64,000 nt of DNA from GCA-2709075 sp038146865. Lineage in GTDB: Bacteria > Pseudomonadota > Alphaproteobacteria > MPNO01 > UBA2964. The position numbers and the translations under genes are program-made. The notes beneath the pieces are model-generated. The model ran no database searches. It had not been told where the DNA came from and worked only from the letters and a program-made list of their open reading frames with translations. The stretch covers positions 434,001 to 498,000 of the forward strand of contig JAYQSL010000002.1 in the NCBI GenBank assembly GCA_038146865.1, in the 5' to 3' direction. Within the stretch, counting starts at the first letter, position 1, and the number at the start of each line of letters is the position of its first letter. Below are positions 1-8,980 of the stretch, in pieces.

Positions 1-1216
1 CACACATTAAACCGGCTTTTAGATTTTTTGTTTTAGCCTTTTTGCCGGCAATCTTTACCTTCGTGCGTTTTCCAGAGAGCTTTGCACGCTGTACTTCTCC
101 ATCGACTTTAAAGTACACATAACGCCCTTTTTTCTTAGTCAATGCCACGTTGACTTTTTTCCAATTAATTTTCCGCTTGGTTTCACCTATTTTGGCTGGC
201 TTCCTATATGAGGCAACTAGCTTTGCGAGTTCTTTCTCTGTTTTATATAACCGTTTGACCAAGGTCTCGACTTCTTCACCTGAAATTGGGTCGATTTCTA
301 GACGCCGCTTCTTCGCATCAGCTAAAAAGACAGGATCTTTTGCCGTATCCATAAATGCTTTCCTAAGAGCCGCGAGGCGTGCCTTAGGCATACCAGGCGG
401 GCCTACAAATGGGCGTCCCATTTCTTGAGTTCCGAAGACTATTTCCAACATCGCACGATCTTTTGGGTTGGTGATATAATCCATCATAACCGGGACTTTT
501 CCATCCAACTCAGCATGGGACTTGTCTGAGAACTGCAGAAGCATATTTACTTGTTTGTTTTTGATAAAATCAGGTCGAGCAGTTTTCAAGCTTCCCCAAC
601 CGTAGCCGCACAAGCCATCTAATTCCCTTCTCTCCATAGCCAGGAATATTTCTGCAGGATCGTATCCCCTTATGATTTTAAACTTTGTACCCGCCATAGA
701 ATTCAGCATGCGAGGCATGACAGCACCCGTGCTAGTAGAAGAATTTGTTCCTACGATGGCCTGGATTTTTTGCGCATCATCGAATGTTTTGACCTTTGAC
801 TCGTGCCAGGTAAAACAAACGCTTTTTTGTTTTGCTAGGGATCCGATCCAACTAAGTTCTCGTCCATCAAATTTGGTACCTTTAGGATAAACATGAGGCT
901 CCAGCCCCATGCGCTCATGGATCAATCCAAACATGGAGCCATCTCGCGGACCTACATTGTACATCCAATTAGCCAAAACACGCCCAGAACCACCAGTCCT
1001 GCTTCCAACAATTATATTCGGATTTCCCGGAATTTTCGCTGGCATATAATCTTTCAAAGCCAACGCGTAGGCCGTATATGAGCCTCCTGGAGAAAGCCCC
1101 GACCAGATTGTGATCGTTTTGCCCTTGTAAAATTCCGCAACTTCATCGGCCAAAACAGGGCTGACAGAGACAACTGCAGTAGTAACTGCCGTAGCTAAGA
1201 TAGTCCTTAATTTCAT
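1..1216 (-). CDS. TctC/Bug-type periplasmic solute-binding protein (3' end outside window)
   Basis: The frame stays open from an ATG at 1216 to the window edge, giving 405 codons without a stop, so the C-terminus is missing. A good ribosome site (GGGAG) lies just upstream. Residues 1-23 form a Sec signal peptide ending near VLA. The start of the mature part (FYKGKTITIWSG, then PGG, then PGNPNIIVGSRTGG) matches the TctC family of tripartite tricarboxylate transporter receptors, which bind organic acids in the periplasm. Typical family members end near residue 330. Here a lysine-rich extension follows from about residue 345. No TctA or TctB gene is in view, and the nearest transporter genes are TRAP-type dctQ and dctM upstream. 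The ligand is unknown. Confidence 0.8.
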   Translation of the reverse strand, partial: MKLRTILATAVTTAVVSVSPVLADEVAEFYKGKTITIWSGLSPGGSYTAYALALKDYMPAKIPGNPNIIVGSRTGGSGRVLANWMYNVGPRDGSMFGLIHERMGLEPHVYPKGTKFDGRELSWIGSLAKQKSVCFTWHESKVKTFDDAQKIQAIVGTNSSTSTGAVMPRMLNSMAGTKFKIIRGYDPAEIFLAMERRELDGLCGYGWGSLKTARPDFIKNKQVNMLLQFSDKSHAELDGKVPVMMDYITNPKDRAMLEIVFGTQEMGRPFVGPPGMPKARLAALRKAFMDTAKDPVFLADAKKRRLEIDPISGEEVETLVKRLYKTEKELAKLVASYRKPAKIGETKRKINWKKVNVALTKKKGRYVYFKVDGEVQRAKLSGKRTKVKIAGKKAKTKNLKAGLMC

Positions 1217-1441
1217 TGTAAAGCTCCCTAAATATTCAATTAAGTAAAACCAATGCTGAGAAGTAATCCCTCCAAAGATTTACTATGCACAGGATATACA
1301 TCCCGGTTCAAACATGCAAAAGCTTGAATAAGACCCATAAAATTTTAAAACTTACGGCACCGGTTTCTATAGAACCCGCTTCATTTAATGATCACGGCCA
1401 TGAGGGAGGTGTTCGGCAGAGTTATATATTTAACTAGATGA

Positions 1442-2821
1442 TCAGCCGAATATTTTTCCAGGGAGCCAGGTGGCTAATTCCGTCCAATAAGCGACGATGC
1501 AAAGGGCTATCAATTGGATGAGAACAAACGGGATCACGCCACGGTAAATGTCCATTGTCGTAACAGTTTCTGGTGCTACCCCGCGCAAATAGAACAAAGC
1601 AAAGCCGAATGGAGGTGTTAGAAAACTTGTTTGGAGATTAATAGCGATCATAACGCCAAACCAAATTGGATTAAGATCCATCCCCAGGAGGACTGGTCCG
1701 ACAATAGGTACAACTACAAAAATAATTTCGATAAAATCGAGAAAGAAACCCATAACAAACATTAGTGCCATTACTGCAAGCATTGCACCAAATGCTCCAC
1801 CTGGAATTGAATTCAACAGTTGGTGAACTAAGTCGTCTCCTCCATATGCTCTAAAAGTCAAAGAAAATATCGAAGCACCCAACAAAATCACGAAGACCAT
1901 GCATGATATTTGAGCGGTTGAACGCATCACATCTCGTAAAATATTAAGGTTTAGTTGTCCGCGGACTGCCGCAAGAACCATCGCTCCCACAGCTCCAACC
2001 GATGCACTTTCGGTTGGTGTCGCGGCACCAATTAAGATTGAACCAAGGACTAAAAAAATTAGCAATGTAGGCGGCACCAAAACATTAATCGCTCTTTTCG
2101 TTAGCCGCTCAGAATGCTGCGTATCTGCTTCTAAAGCCGGACAAGCGCGAGGATCTACAACCGCCTTAAAAAAAATCCAACCCATATATAGAAGCACTAA
2201 AACTAATCCAGGAATAAATGCTCCAGCGAATAAATCCACTACAGAAACAGGATCAGGGGCAAAATTACCCTTAGCGAGCTGAGCCTGGGTATTAGCTCCC
2301 TGAAGAATATCTCCTAAAAGGACCAGTACAATGGAGGGGGGTATCACCTGTCCTAGAGTCCCAGATGCGCAAATCGCTCCAGTCGCAAGCTTAGGGTCAT
2401 ATCCTGCTTTAAGCATCGATGGCAATGAAAGAAGCCCCATTGTCACAACTGTTGCCCCTACAATCCCGGTGGAAGCTGCCAGAACTGCGCCAACGGCAAT
2501 CACAGAAACGCCGAGCCCGCCCCTAAGACGGCCAAACATCAATCCCATGGTCTCAAGCAATTGTTCGGCAATTCGTGACCGCTCAAGCATTACCCCCATA
2601 AATACAAACAATGGGACCGCAACCAACACTTCATTAGTCATAACCCCCACAAAACGGGAGGGAACCGCGCCAAAAAAAGATAAATCAATTACCCCCGCAA
2701 CTGCTCCGCAGAAAGCGAATAGAAGCGAAACGCCGGCCAGTGTAAACGCAACTGGAAACCCCAAGAGCAGGACTCCACAGGTTACCCCAAACATTATTAG
2801 GCTGACGTATTCGATCCCCAT
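1442..2821 (-). CDS. dctM: TRAP transporter large membrane subunit (DctM type)
   Basis: This 459-residue protein is hydrophobic throughout, with about 12 predicted membrane segments, the usual size for the DctM/TRAP large permease. Family features visible include the GFPVAFTLAG start region, ASTGIVGATVVTMG, GTLGQVIPPSIVLVLLGD and the ATPTESASVGAVGA segment. It would form the transport channel of a sodium-driven carboxylate importer together with DctQ. It begins 5 bases after the dctQ stop, so the two are co-transcribed. No DctP-type binding protein accompanies them; the next gene downstream encodes a TctC-type binding protein. The substrate cannot be read from sequence. Confidence 0.93.
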   Translation of the reverse strand: MGIEYVSLIMFGVTCGVLLLGFPVAFTLAGVSLLFAFCGAVAGVIDLSFFGAVPSRFVGVMTNEVLVAVPLFVFMGVMLERSRIAEQLLETMGLMFGRLRGGLGVSVIAVGAVLAASTGIVGATVVTMGLLSLPSMLKAGYDPKLATGAICASGTLGQVIPPSIVLVLLGDILQGANTQAQLAKGNFAPDPVSVVDLFAGAFIPGLVLVLLYMGWIFFKAVVDPRACPALEADTQHSERLTKRAINVLVPPTLLIFLVLGSILIGAATPTESASVGAVGAMVLAAVRGQLNLNILRDVMRSTAQISCMVFVILLGASIFSLTFRAYGGDDLVHQLLNSIPGGAFGAMLAVMALMFVMGFFLDFIEIIFVVVPIVGPVLLGMDLNPIWFGVMIAINLQTSFLTPPFGFALFYLRGVAPETVTTMDIYRGVIPFVLIQLIALCIVAYWTELATWLPGKIFG

Positions 2822-2826
2822 ATTTT

Positions 2827-3360
2827 CTAATCTCTGACCTGAGCAATCAGATTAGCCTTGCCCTTTATAACTAGAATTGAACGGGCACTCAGAGACATAC
2901 CTTGCAGAGCTAGTAAACAGCAAAAGATCCACAAAAATGTCTTCAAGACAAAGAGGCCCGGAAGTCCGCCCGCCTCTCTGGACTCCTCCAGCCCTACCCA
3001 GCTTTTGATAACGTAATCCCAGCTCCCCAGGAAAACTATTGCAATCATTGGCGCAAGCAGAAAAACAGCACCTAATAGATCAACAAAAGCACGGTAACGA
3101 TCTGATGCGGGACGATAAAAAATATCAACCCTCACATGCGCGTTGTGCAAAAGGGTATAGCCGGCACCCACCATGAAGATAATGCCATGTAACCAAACGT
3201 AAGACTCTTGCATCCACACCCATCCCAGTGAAAACACATAGCGTAGAATTACTACCGCAAAGGTTATCACTACCATGAGAAGGGTAAGCCAAGAGATCGC
3301 TCTGCCGACATACTCATTTATTTCGTCGACACGCTTTACGAACAAAGCGAGACCAATCAA
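2827..3360 (-). CDS. dctQ: TRAP transporter small membrane subunit (DctQ type)
   Basis: The protein has 177 residues and four predicted membrane helices, the normal architecture of the TRAP small subunit. The region around residues 40-75 (RYVFSLGWVWMQESYVWLHG) carries the family's aromatic-rich loop with a conserved Trp-x-x-Glu-like pattern. It pairs with the large subunit encoded immediately downstream. The start at 3360 lies 75 bases after parC ends, and this spacer includes TTGACT, a possible -35 box without a convincing -10, so an independent promoter is possible but unproven. Confidence 0.9.
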   Translation of the reverse strand: MIGLALFVKRVDEINEYVGRAISWLTLLMVVITFAVVILRYVFSLGWVWMQESYVWLHGIIFMVGAGYTLLHNAHVRVDIFYRPASDRYRAFVDLLGAVFLLAPMIAIVFLGSWDYVIKSWVGLEESREAGGLPGLFVLKTFLWIFCCLLALQGMSLSARSILVIKGKANLIAQVRD

Positions 3361-3435
3361 TGAAGCCCCTTTCTATGATGTTAACAAAATTGGGACTAGT
3401 ATAGTCAAATGCAGGCTAAAACAGCCATGATAAAG

Positions 3436-5661
3436 TTACTCAAAACGATTGGAACGGGGAAAGCCCCTAGGCGCTAATCTTCCAGCCTGCGCCCTTTTTC
3501 CTTTATAAAGATCTAATGCTTTTTCAGTGCGAGTTCTTTCCCCTGATTTCCAGCTTAACCCATCCGCAAGCGCAAATGCTTTTATGTCTGATAAACCTCC
3601 ATCTTTGTAGCTTTGAAGCTTCACTCCTCTGCCTCTTGCCATCTCAGGTAAATCAGAGAGTGGAAATAGTATTATTTTATGGTTTTCACCAACAACGGCT
3701 AATGTATCACCTTCAACCACTGAACAAGCACGCGCTTCGGTCTCTCCGGAAACATTTAAAACTTGTTTCCCAGCTCGAGTCTGAGCCAGCACCTCGTTCT
3801 CCGAGACAACAAAGCCTCGGCCATCGCTTGCAGCGACCACAAGCTTCCTATCCGATTTGTGCACCAGGACTTGAACGATGTCGTGGTCATTGGGCAAATC
3901 AATCATTAACCTAATAGGCTCACCATGGCCTCGACCACTTGGAAGTTTGTCGCACCCGATAGTGTAAAACCGACCATTGGTGCAAAACACGATGAGTTTA
4001 TCGATAGTTTCTGCGTGTATTACGAATCTGCTCCTGTCACCATCCTTGAACTTTAATCCAGAAAAGTCCTCAAGATGTCCCTTTGATGCCCTTATCCATC
4101 CTTTTTGAGAACAAATGATTGTGAGGGACTCTCTTTCAACAGTTTCGGCGAGAGGTATTATATTTGTGTCCGGGGGCGCGCCGATGACAGTTCGGCGGGC
4201 TCCCAACTTACTCTTTTTTCCGAACCGCTTACGGGTCGAAGCAATTTCTTCCCCAATTCTTTTCCAACGAAACGATTGATCTTTTAATAATTTCTTCAGT
4301 CCTGTCGCCTCTTTTTTTAACTCAGCAATTTCCTCTTTAATTGAAAACTCTTCTAATCGTCTTAGGCTCCGCAACCTCATGTTGAGAATTGCTTCCGCCT
4401 GGTTATCACTGAGTTTCCATCGCTTAATCAAGACCAGTTTGGGATCATCCTCTTCTCTTATGATCGAGATAACTTCGTCAAGATTGAGGAAGACCACCAT
4501 GTAGCCAGCCAATACTTCCAAGCGAGATTCTATTTTATTTAATCTATTCTCAGACGTCCTAATAAGGACTTCATGCCTGTGATCCAGGAAACTTTGTAGA
4601 GCTTCCCTGAGGTTCATAACCTGAGGGACAGTATTATGATCTAAAATGTTTAGATTGAGTGGTATACGGACCTCTAATTCACTATTTTGGAACATCACTC
4701 CCATCAAAACCTCGGGGTCTATTGACTTAGACCGTGGAACAAGGATAAGCCTTATATCTTCAGCAGACTCATCTCTGACATCTTCAAGAAGAGGTAATTT
4801 GCGGGATGCCATCAAATCGGCAATCTTTTCGATCAGCTTACTCTTTTGGACCTGGTAGGGAATTTCCGTCACCACAATTTGCCACTTACCGCGTCCTAAG
4901 TCCTCTTTCTCCCAATTAGCCCGAAGCCGAAACCCTCCTCGACCGTTACGATAGGCCTCTTGAATGGTTCCTATGCTTTCAACCAGCGTTCCTCCAGTAG
5001 GGAAGTCAGGACCTGGAATCAACTCAACAAGTTTTTCAATTCCAGCTTTCGGGAACTTAATAAGATGCAGTAATGCAGTGCAAATTTCGTCAAGATTATG
5101 AGGGGGTATCGAAGTAGCCATACCGACGGCGATCCCTGAAGCCCCGTTAGCGAGCAAATTAGGAACAGAGCTCGGTAATAAAACTGGCTCTCGCTCTGTA
5201 CCATCGTAATTTTCGCGGAAGTCTACAGCATTCTCGTCGAGGCCTTCCAACATTGCCAAAGCATAATCAGTAAGCCTCGCCTCGGTATAACGCATCGCAG
5301 CGGCGCTATCCCCATCAACATTTCCAAAATTACCTTGTCCTTCGACCAATGGATAGCGAACCGCAAACTCTTGGGCCAAACGAACCATTGCATCATATAC
5401 AGCCGTATCCCCATGAGGGTGGTATTTGCCAATAACATCTCCAACCACCCTAGCACATTTTTTAAAACCTTGATTGGGATCCAATCTCAATTGCCGCATC
5501 GCATAAAGCAATCTGCGATGGACTGGCTTAAGCCCGTCTCTCACGTCCGGCAATGAACGTGAGGTAATGGTCGACAAAGCATATGCAAGATAACGTTCCC
5601 CTAGCGCATCAAACAATGCGACTTCTTTGGGTTCTGACTGGATCTTTTTTATTTCGACCAT
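3436..5661 (-). CDS. parC: DNA topoisomerase IV subunit A
   Basis: ParC is the DNA-cutting subunit of topoisomerase IV, which unlinks daughter chromosomes. The 741-residue length and the absence of a long GyrA-type C-terminal domain favour ParC over GyrA. The catalytic tyrosine is Tyr125 in AAMRYTEARL. The quinolone-resistance region HPHGDTAVYD (residues 81-90) has Thr86 and Asp90 at the positions equivalent to E. coli Ser80 and Glu84. The C-terminal part (from about residue 500) contains beta-propeller-like repeats. It is the last gene of the relA-to-parC block and starts 26 bases after recO ends. Confidence 0.96.
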   Translation of the reverse strand: MVEIKKIQSEPKEVALFDALGERYLAYALSTITSRSLPDVRDGLKPVHRRLLYAMRQLRLDPNQGFKKCARVVGDVIGKYHPHGDTAVYDAMVRLAQEFAVRYPLVEGQGNFGNVDGDSAAAMRYTEARLTDYALAMLEGLDENAVDFRENYDGTEREPVLLPSSVPNLLANGASGIAVGMATSIPPHNLDEICTALLHLIKFPKAGIEKLVELIPGPDFPTGGTLVESIGTIQEAYRNGRGGFRLRANWEKEDLGRGKWQIVVTEIPYQVQKSKLIEKIADLMASRKLPLLEDVRDESAEDIRLILVPRSKSIDPEVLMGVMFQNSELEVRIPLNLNILDHNTVPQVMNLREALQSFLDHRHEVLIRTSENRLNKIESRLEVLAGYMVVFLNLDEVISIIREEDDPKLVLIKRWKLSDNQAEAILNMRLRSLRRLEEFSIKEEIAELKKEATGLKKLLKDQSFRWKRIGEEIASTRKRFGKKSKLGARRTVIGAPPDTNIIPLAETVERESLTIICSQKGWIRASKGHLEDFSGLKFKDGDRSRFVIHAETIDKLIVFCTNGRFYTIGCDKLPSGRGHGEPIRLMIDLPNDHDIVQVLVHKSDRKLVVAASDGRGFVVSENEVLAQTRAGKQVLNVSGETEARACSVVEGDTLAVVGENHKIILFPLSDLPEMARGRGVKLQSYKDGGLSDIKAFALADGLSWKSGERTRTEKALDLYKGKRAQAGRLAPRGFPRSNRFE

Positions 5662-5687
5662 CTGATCTTATAACTCGAGCGCGTGAT

Positions 5688-6401
5688 TCAAGTCAGGCCC
5701 TGAATAAGTCTTTCACGAGCCCCTGCCAAACCCCGACCTTGCTCCCCCAAAACGTGACGTCTAAGAAAAAAACCCGTTAGCGAGAGGCCTTCCGCGATCT
5801 CTTTTTTCAGCGGGTACCTGTCGCCACCCAGCAGAAATGGAGGAAGTTTGAGCAATTTTTGTTCATATGGTTTGGCAGCGCTTTTTGACACAGCTCGCCC
5901 AGATTTTGGAGATACGTGACTAAGGTTATCTGTTCTGCCGGTGGCCGCGCACTTGGATAAATCCAGACCAAACCCAAGGTCAGATAGTAACCCGAGCTCC
6001 CACCGAACGTAAGACACAGCCCAATTTTCACTCTGCAACTCATCCAGCAGCAAGCGAAAAGATCCAAAAATTTCCGGTACAGGCTCTCTCTCTGGTAGCG
6101 CATTATCGAGTAACGTGACAGCTGAGCTAAGGGCGAGCAGTTTATTCGGGGTGTCCAAAAAATCGACCGAATTGGCTCGTATTAATTCGCAGTTATAAGC
6201 ACCCAGATGATCTGGAAGCCGAGCGCGCCAATTCACCTCTAGGAGATTCCCAGGCTGATAAAGACCCCTTCTTTTAGCAGAACCACCACCTCTTATCAGA
6301 CCCGGGTGCCTTCCATTTGCCTCCGTCAAAACGCTTACTATTAGAGCGCTTTCGCCATGCCGACGCGCCGATAACAAATACCCCTGATCCAACCATTCCA
6401 T
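5688..6401 (-). CDS. recO: DNA repair protein RecO
   Basis: RecO helps load RecA on gapped DNA in the RecFOR pathway. The 237-residue protein opens with MEWLDQGYLLSARRHGES and continues GRHPGLIRGG, the OB-fold signature of alphaproteobacterial RecO. The C-terminal part has the CAATGRTDNL and VSPKSGRAVS segments that replace the four-cysteine zinc site of other RecO proteins. The start at 6401 is fixed by homology of the first residues. No clear ribosome site precedes it, and a perfect 12-base inverted repeat overlaps the start codon. It follows era in the era-recO-parC arrangement. Confidence 0.93.
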   Translation of the reverse strand: MEWLDQGYLLSARRHGESALIVSVLTEANGRHPGLIRGGGSAKRRGLYQPGNLLEVNWRARLPDHLGAYNCELIRANSVDFLDTPNKLLALSSAVTLLDNALPEREPVPEIFGSFRLLLDELQSENWAVSYVRWELGLLSDLGFGLDLSKCAATGRTDNLSHVSPKSGRAVSKSAAKPYEQKLLKLPPFLLGGDRYPLKKEIAEGLSLTGFFLRRHVLGEQGRGLAGARERLIQGLT

Positions 6402-6424
6402 ATCTTAGATAGTATCTAAGATAT
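6400..6424. repeat. Perfect inverted repeat overlapping the recO start codon
   Basis: The arms are ATATCTTAGATA (6400-6411) and TATCTAAGATAT (6413-6424), separated by one G at 6412. The arms are perfectly complementary. The repeat covers part of the recO start codon (6399-6401) and the space where its ribosome site would be. It could be a dimeric repressor operator or an RNA hairpin that limits recO translation. A hairpin with a one-base loop is strained, so the operator reading is somewhat more likely if it is functional. Confidence 0.75.
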
Positions 6425-6557
6425 CTCAATAACATCAATGAGTTTAGAATTTTCAGTCGGTTGGGAAAAATACCCATCTTTCAAAGAAAAAAGAGGTTTT
6501 AGATAAACGTTAACCTTTAGAGGCGATCGCCCATAAAATAACTCGCCAATCAAACTA

Positions 6558-7460
6558 CTAATCAATAAATTTGAGACCCATTTCTCTATACCTCTCAGGG
6601 TCATCTCTCCATTTTTCTCTAACTTTGACGAATAAAAATAAGTCAACGCGGCATTCGAGAATCGACTCTAACTCTTTCCTCGAAGCCATACCTATCCGCT
6701 TGATCTGTTGTCCTCCCTTCCCAAGCAAAATACCTCTTTGCCCCTCACGAGCAACGTAAATTATTTGTTTGACGCTAATCGCCCCACCATCTCTTTTCTC
6801 CCATTCCTCAGTTTCTACGGTTAAGGAATAGGGTAGCTCTTGATGCAGCTGCAAAAATAATTTTTCCCGAGTTATTTCTGCCGCGAATAACCGTTCATTC
6901 ATATCCGATAGATGGTCTTCGGGATAAAGCCAGGCCCCTTTCGGGACTTTCTTTTTAAGATAAGAAATGAAATCTTCAACCCCGTCTCCGTTGAGAGCGG
7001 AGAGCAAAAAGACTTCAGAAAAAATGCTCTCACCGCGAAGTCGATCAATCTGCCCCAGAAGCTGCGTTCTTTCTATCTTGTCTATCTTATTCACGACTAA
7101 TATTACTTCCCGATTACGCGCTTTAAGCTCCTGGATAATTCTCTGGCTGGACTCTTCATCTGGTTTGCTGGCATCAACCAACAAAACCAAAATATCTGCT
7201 TCAGAGATCCCGCTCCAAGCTGCCGAAACCATAGCGCGCTCAAGCCGCCGCTTAGGCTCAAATATTCCCGGTGTATCAACAAAAATAAGCTGTGATCTAT
7301 TTTTAACAAGAACGCCGATCACCCGGGTCCTAGTCGTCTGAACTTTGTGAGTCACTATTGAAACCTTAGATCCAACTAAGGTGTTCATAAGAGTCGATTT
7401 ACCAACATTAGGAGCCCCTAACAACGCAACGAAACCGCATTGGGTTTGGCCCTCAATCAT
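6558..7460 (-). CDS. era: GTPase Era
   Basis: Era is a ribosome-assembly GTPase that binds 16S rRNA. I place the start at the ATG at 7460, giving 300 residues, because family alignment begins there and it overlaps the rnc stop by 8 bases; an in-frame extension upstream to 7529 lies inside rnc and looks unlike Era. Motifs are G1 GAPNVGKST (15-23), G3 DTPG (62-65) and G4 NKID (124-127). A C-terminal KH domain is present with ILLGKGGQQIKRIG. The overlap with rnc suggests translational coupling in the conserved lepB-rnc-era set. Confidence 0.96.
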   Translation of the reverse strand: MIEGQTQCGFVALLGAPNVGKSTLMNTLVGSKVSIVTHKVQTTRTRVIGVLVKNRSQLIFVDTPGIFEPKRRLERAMVSAAWSGISEADILVLLVDASKPDEESSQRIIQELKARNREVILVVNKIDKIERTQLLGQIDRLRGESIFSEVFLLSALNGDGVEDFISYLKKKVPKGAWLYPEDHLSDMNERLFAAEITREKLFLQLHQELPYSLTVETEEWEKRDGGAISVKQIIYVAREGQRGILLGKGGQQIKRIGMASRKELESILECRVDLFLFVKVREKWRDDPERYREMGLKFID

Positions 7461-8145
7461 CACTGGTTCCAATAAGTTCGAGAAGTTTTGTCGCAGCGTT
7501 TTGCTCCGCAGTACGCTTTGATCGTCCAATGCCAGTGCAGTTCCCGAGACTATCGAGAGAAACCTCTACTGTGAAGACTGGCTCATGGTCTGGTCCTACA
7601 CGAGCCAATATGCGATATTTTGGCAAGCCTAATTGTTTCTTCTGAGCCCATTCTTGGAGACGTGTTTTAGGGTCCACAGGTGGTTCAGATGCTTCTTCAA
7701 TTAAAGGGGTCCATAGTGAAACAATCAGCGCTCGGGCATCATTTAATCCAGAGTCGCAATAAACCGCCCCTATCAAGGCCTCCATCGTGTCTGCCAAGAC
7801 CCCGGGGTTATTATGGGTTTCAGCTTGCAAATCTCCTGAACCCACCCTTATGTATTTTCCTAATTCAATGGATCTCGCAATTTTAGCAAGACTATTTTTA
7901 TCAACAATACTGCTCAATCTTCTCGCAATTTCCCCTTCTCTTTCGGATGGAAAGCGGTCTAACAAAATTTCCGCAACGATAAGCCCCAACACTCTATCTC
8001 CAAGGAATTCGAGGCGTTCGTTGGAAGCGGTTGCTTCTTCAGCATAACTAGAATGGGTCAGAGCGAGCAGCAGATACTTCTTTGACTGAAATTCATATCC
8101 CAGTGTTTTTGAAAGCCGCTCTGGTGAAGAAAAAACATCATTCAC
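7453..8145 (-). CDS. rnc: Ribonuclease III
   Basis: RNase III cuts double-stranded RNA, including rRNA precursors. The 230-residue protein has the signature NERLEFLGD at 42-50 and the metal-binding residues Glu43, Asp50, Asp119 and Glu122 (DTMEALIGAVY). A double-stranded RNA-binding domain occupies about 155-226. The start codon is GTG at 8145 and shares one base with the lepB stop (TAGTG), which indicates coupled translation. The end overlaps the era start by 8 bases. Confidence 0.96.
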   Translation of the reverse strand: MNDVFSSPERLSKTLGYEFQSKKYLLLALTHSSYAEEATASNERLEFLGDRVLGLIVAEILLDRFPSEREGEIARRLSSIVDKNSLAKIARSIELGKYIRVGSGDLQAETHNNPGVLADTMEALIGAVYCDSGLNDARALIVSLWTPLIEEASEPPVDPKTRLQEWAQKKQLGLPKYRILARVGPDHEPVFTVEVSLDSLGNCTGIGRSKRTAEQNAATKLLELIGTSDD

Positions 8146-8906
8146 TACTCAATCACCTTGAAGAAGCGCTGAAGCCGCATTGCCGGGATCCACTGCCAAA
8201 TCTCCCAAAGTCTTGCACTTCCATTGGTAGAAAAGAAAAGAACTTCTGCTCTTCCAACAAAATTATCCAATGGAACGTATCCTACTCGGTCTGCACCTGC
8301 CTGCACTCGACTATCGGCTGAGTTATCGCGATTATCTCCCATCATAAAATAATGACCAGACGGAACTTTGTAGACCGGTGTATTGTCGAGCGGAGAAAAA
8401 TCACCAAGCTGCTCTATCACTTTATGCTGAGATCCATTTGGAAGTGTTTCAATATATTGAGGCCAACTCCTTCCCAGATCTAAATCGATAAAATTTTCTA
8501 TCCGTTTTCTGGGCACAAGCTTGCCGTTTAAGAGGAGACGACCGTTAATCATTTGTACGGTATCGCCCGGCAACCCAATCACCCTTTTTATGTAATCCGT
8601 TTCGTTATCCTTCGGCAGCTTAAAAACGGCCACATCACCCCGCTCTGGTTTTTCCTTGAAGACCCTTCCAGAAAAAATTGGTGGGCTCATGGGTAATGAA
8701 TGTCTGCTATACCCATAGGAATATTTGGACACAAACAAGTAATCACCAATCAATAAGTTTGGGATCATTGACCCAGAAGGAATATTAAAAGGCTCAAACG
8801 CAAAACTTCTTATAATCAAGGCGATTAGAACCGCGTAAATGATAGTCTTGACTGTCTCGAAAAGGCTGCCATCTTTTCGCGGTTTTTGTTCTATGGATTT
8901 GGCCAT
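8145..8906 (-). CDS. lepB: Signal peptidase I
   Basis: This inner-membrane protease removes Sec signal peptides. The 253-residue protein has one N-terminal membrane segment (about 19-38). The catalytic serine is Ser46 in IPSGSM and the general base is Lys107 in YIKRVIGLPGD. The family boxes GDYLFVSKYSYG and GHYFMMGDNRDNSADSR are present. It lies between acpS and rnc, as in many alphaproteobacteria, and its stop overlaps the rnc GTG start. Confidence 0.96.
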   Translation of the reverse strand: MAKSIEQKPRKDGSLFETVKTIIYAVLIALIIRSFAFEPFNIPSGSMIPNLLIGDYLFVSKYSYGYSRHSLPMSPPIFSGRVFKEKPERGDVAVFKLPKDNETDYIKRVIGLPGDTVQMINGRLLLNGKLVPRKRIENFIDLDLGRSWPQYIETLPNGSQHKVIEQLGDFSPLDNTPVYKVPSGHYFMMGDNRDNSADSRVQAGADRVGYVPLDNFVGRAEVLFFSTNGSARLWEIWQWIPAMRLQRFFKVIE

Positions 8907-8940
8907 AAATAAGGACCCTCAAATAGCGGAGTTTTTAGTT

Positions 8941-8966
8941 AAAAATCCAAACCTGACTTTTGTCAG
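8941..8966 (-). terminator. Weak hairpin between acpS and lepB
   Basis: On the minus strand CTGAC-AAAA-GTCAG (8953-8966) forms a 5-bp stem, followed 8 bases later by TTTTT (8941-8945). The stem is short and the U tract is detached from it. At best this is a partial attenuator between acpS and lepB; it may be chance. Confidence 0.25.
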
Positions 8967-8980
8967 TTCTCTTAATTTCT

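Noticed and set aside
2331..2837. Long frame on the plus strand opposite dctM
   Set aside because: It is a shadow of dctM on the other strand, with low-complexity content and no domain I recognise.
3361..3435. Promoter for dctQM (TTGACT)
   Set aside because: The -35-like box is good but no acceptable -10 box follows at 15-19 bases.
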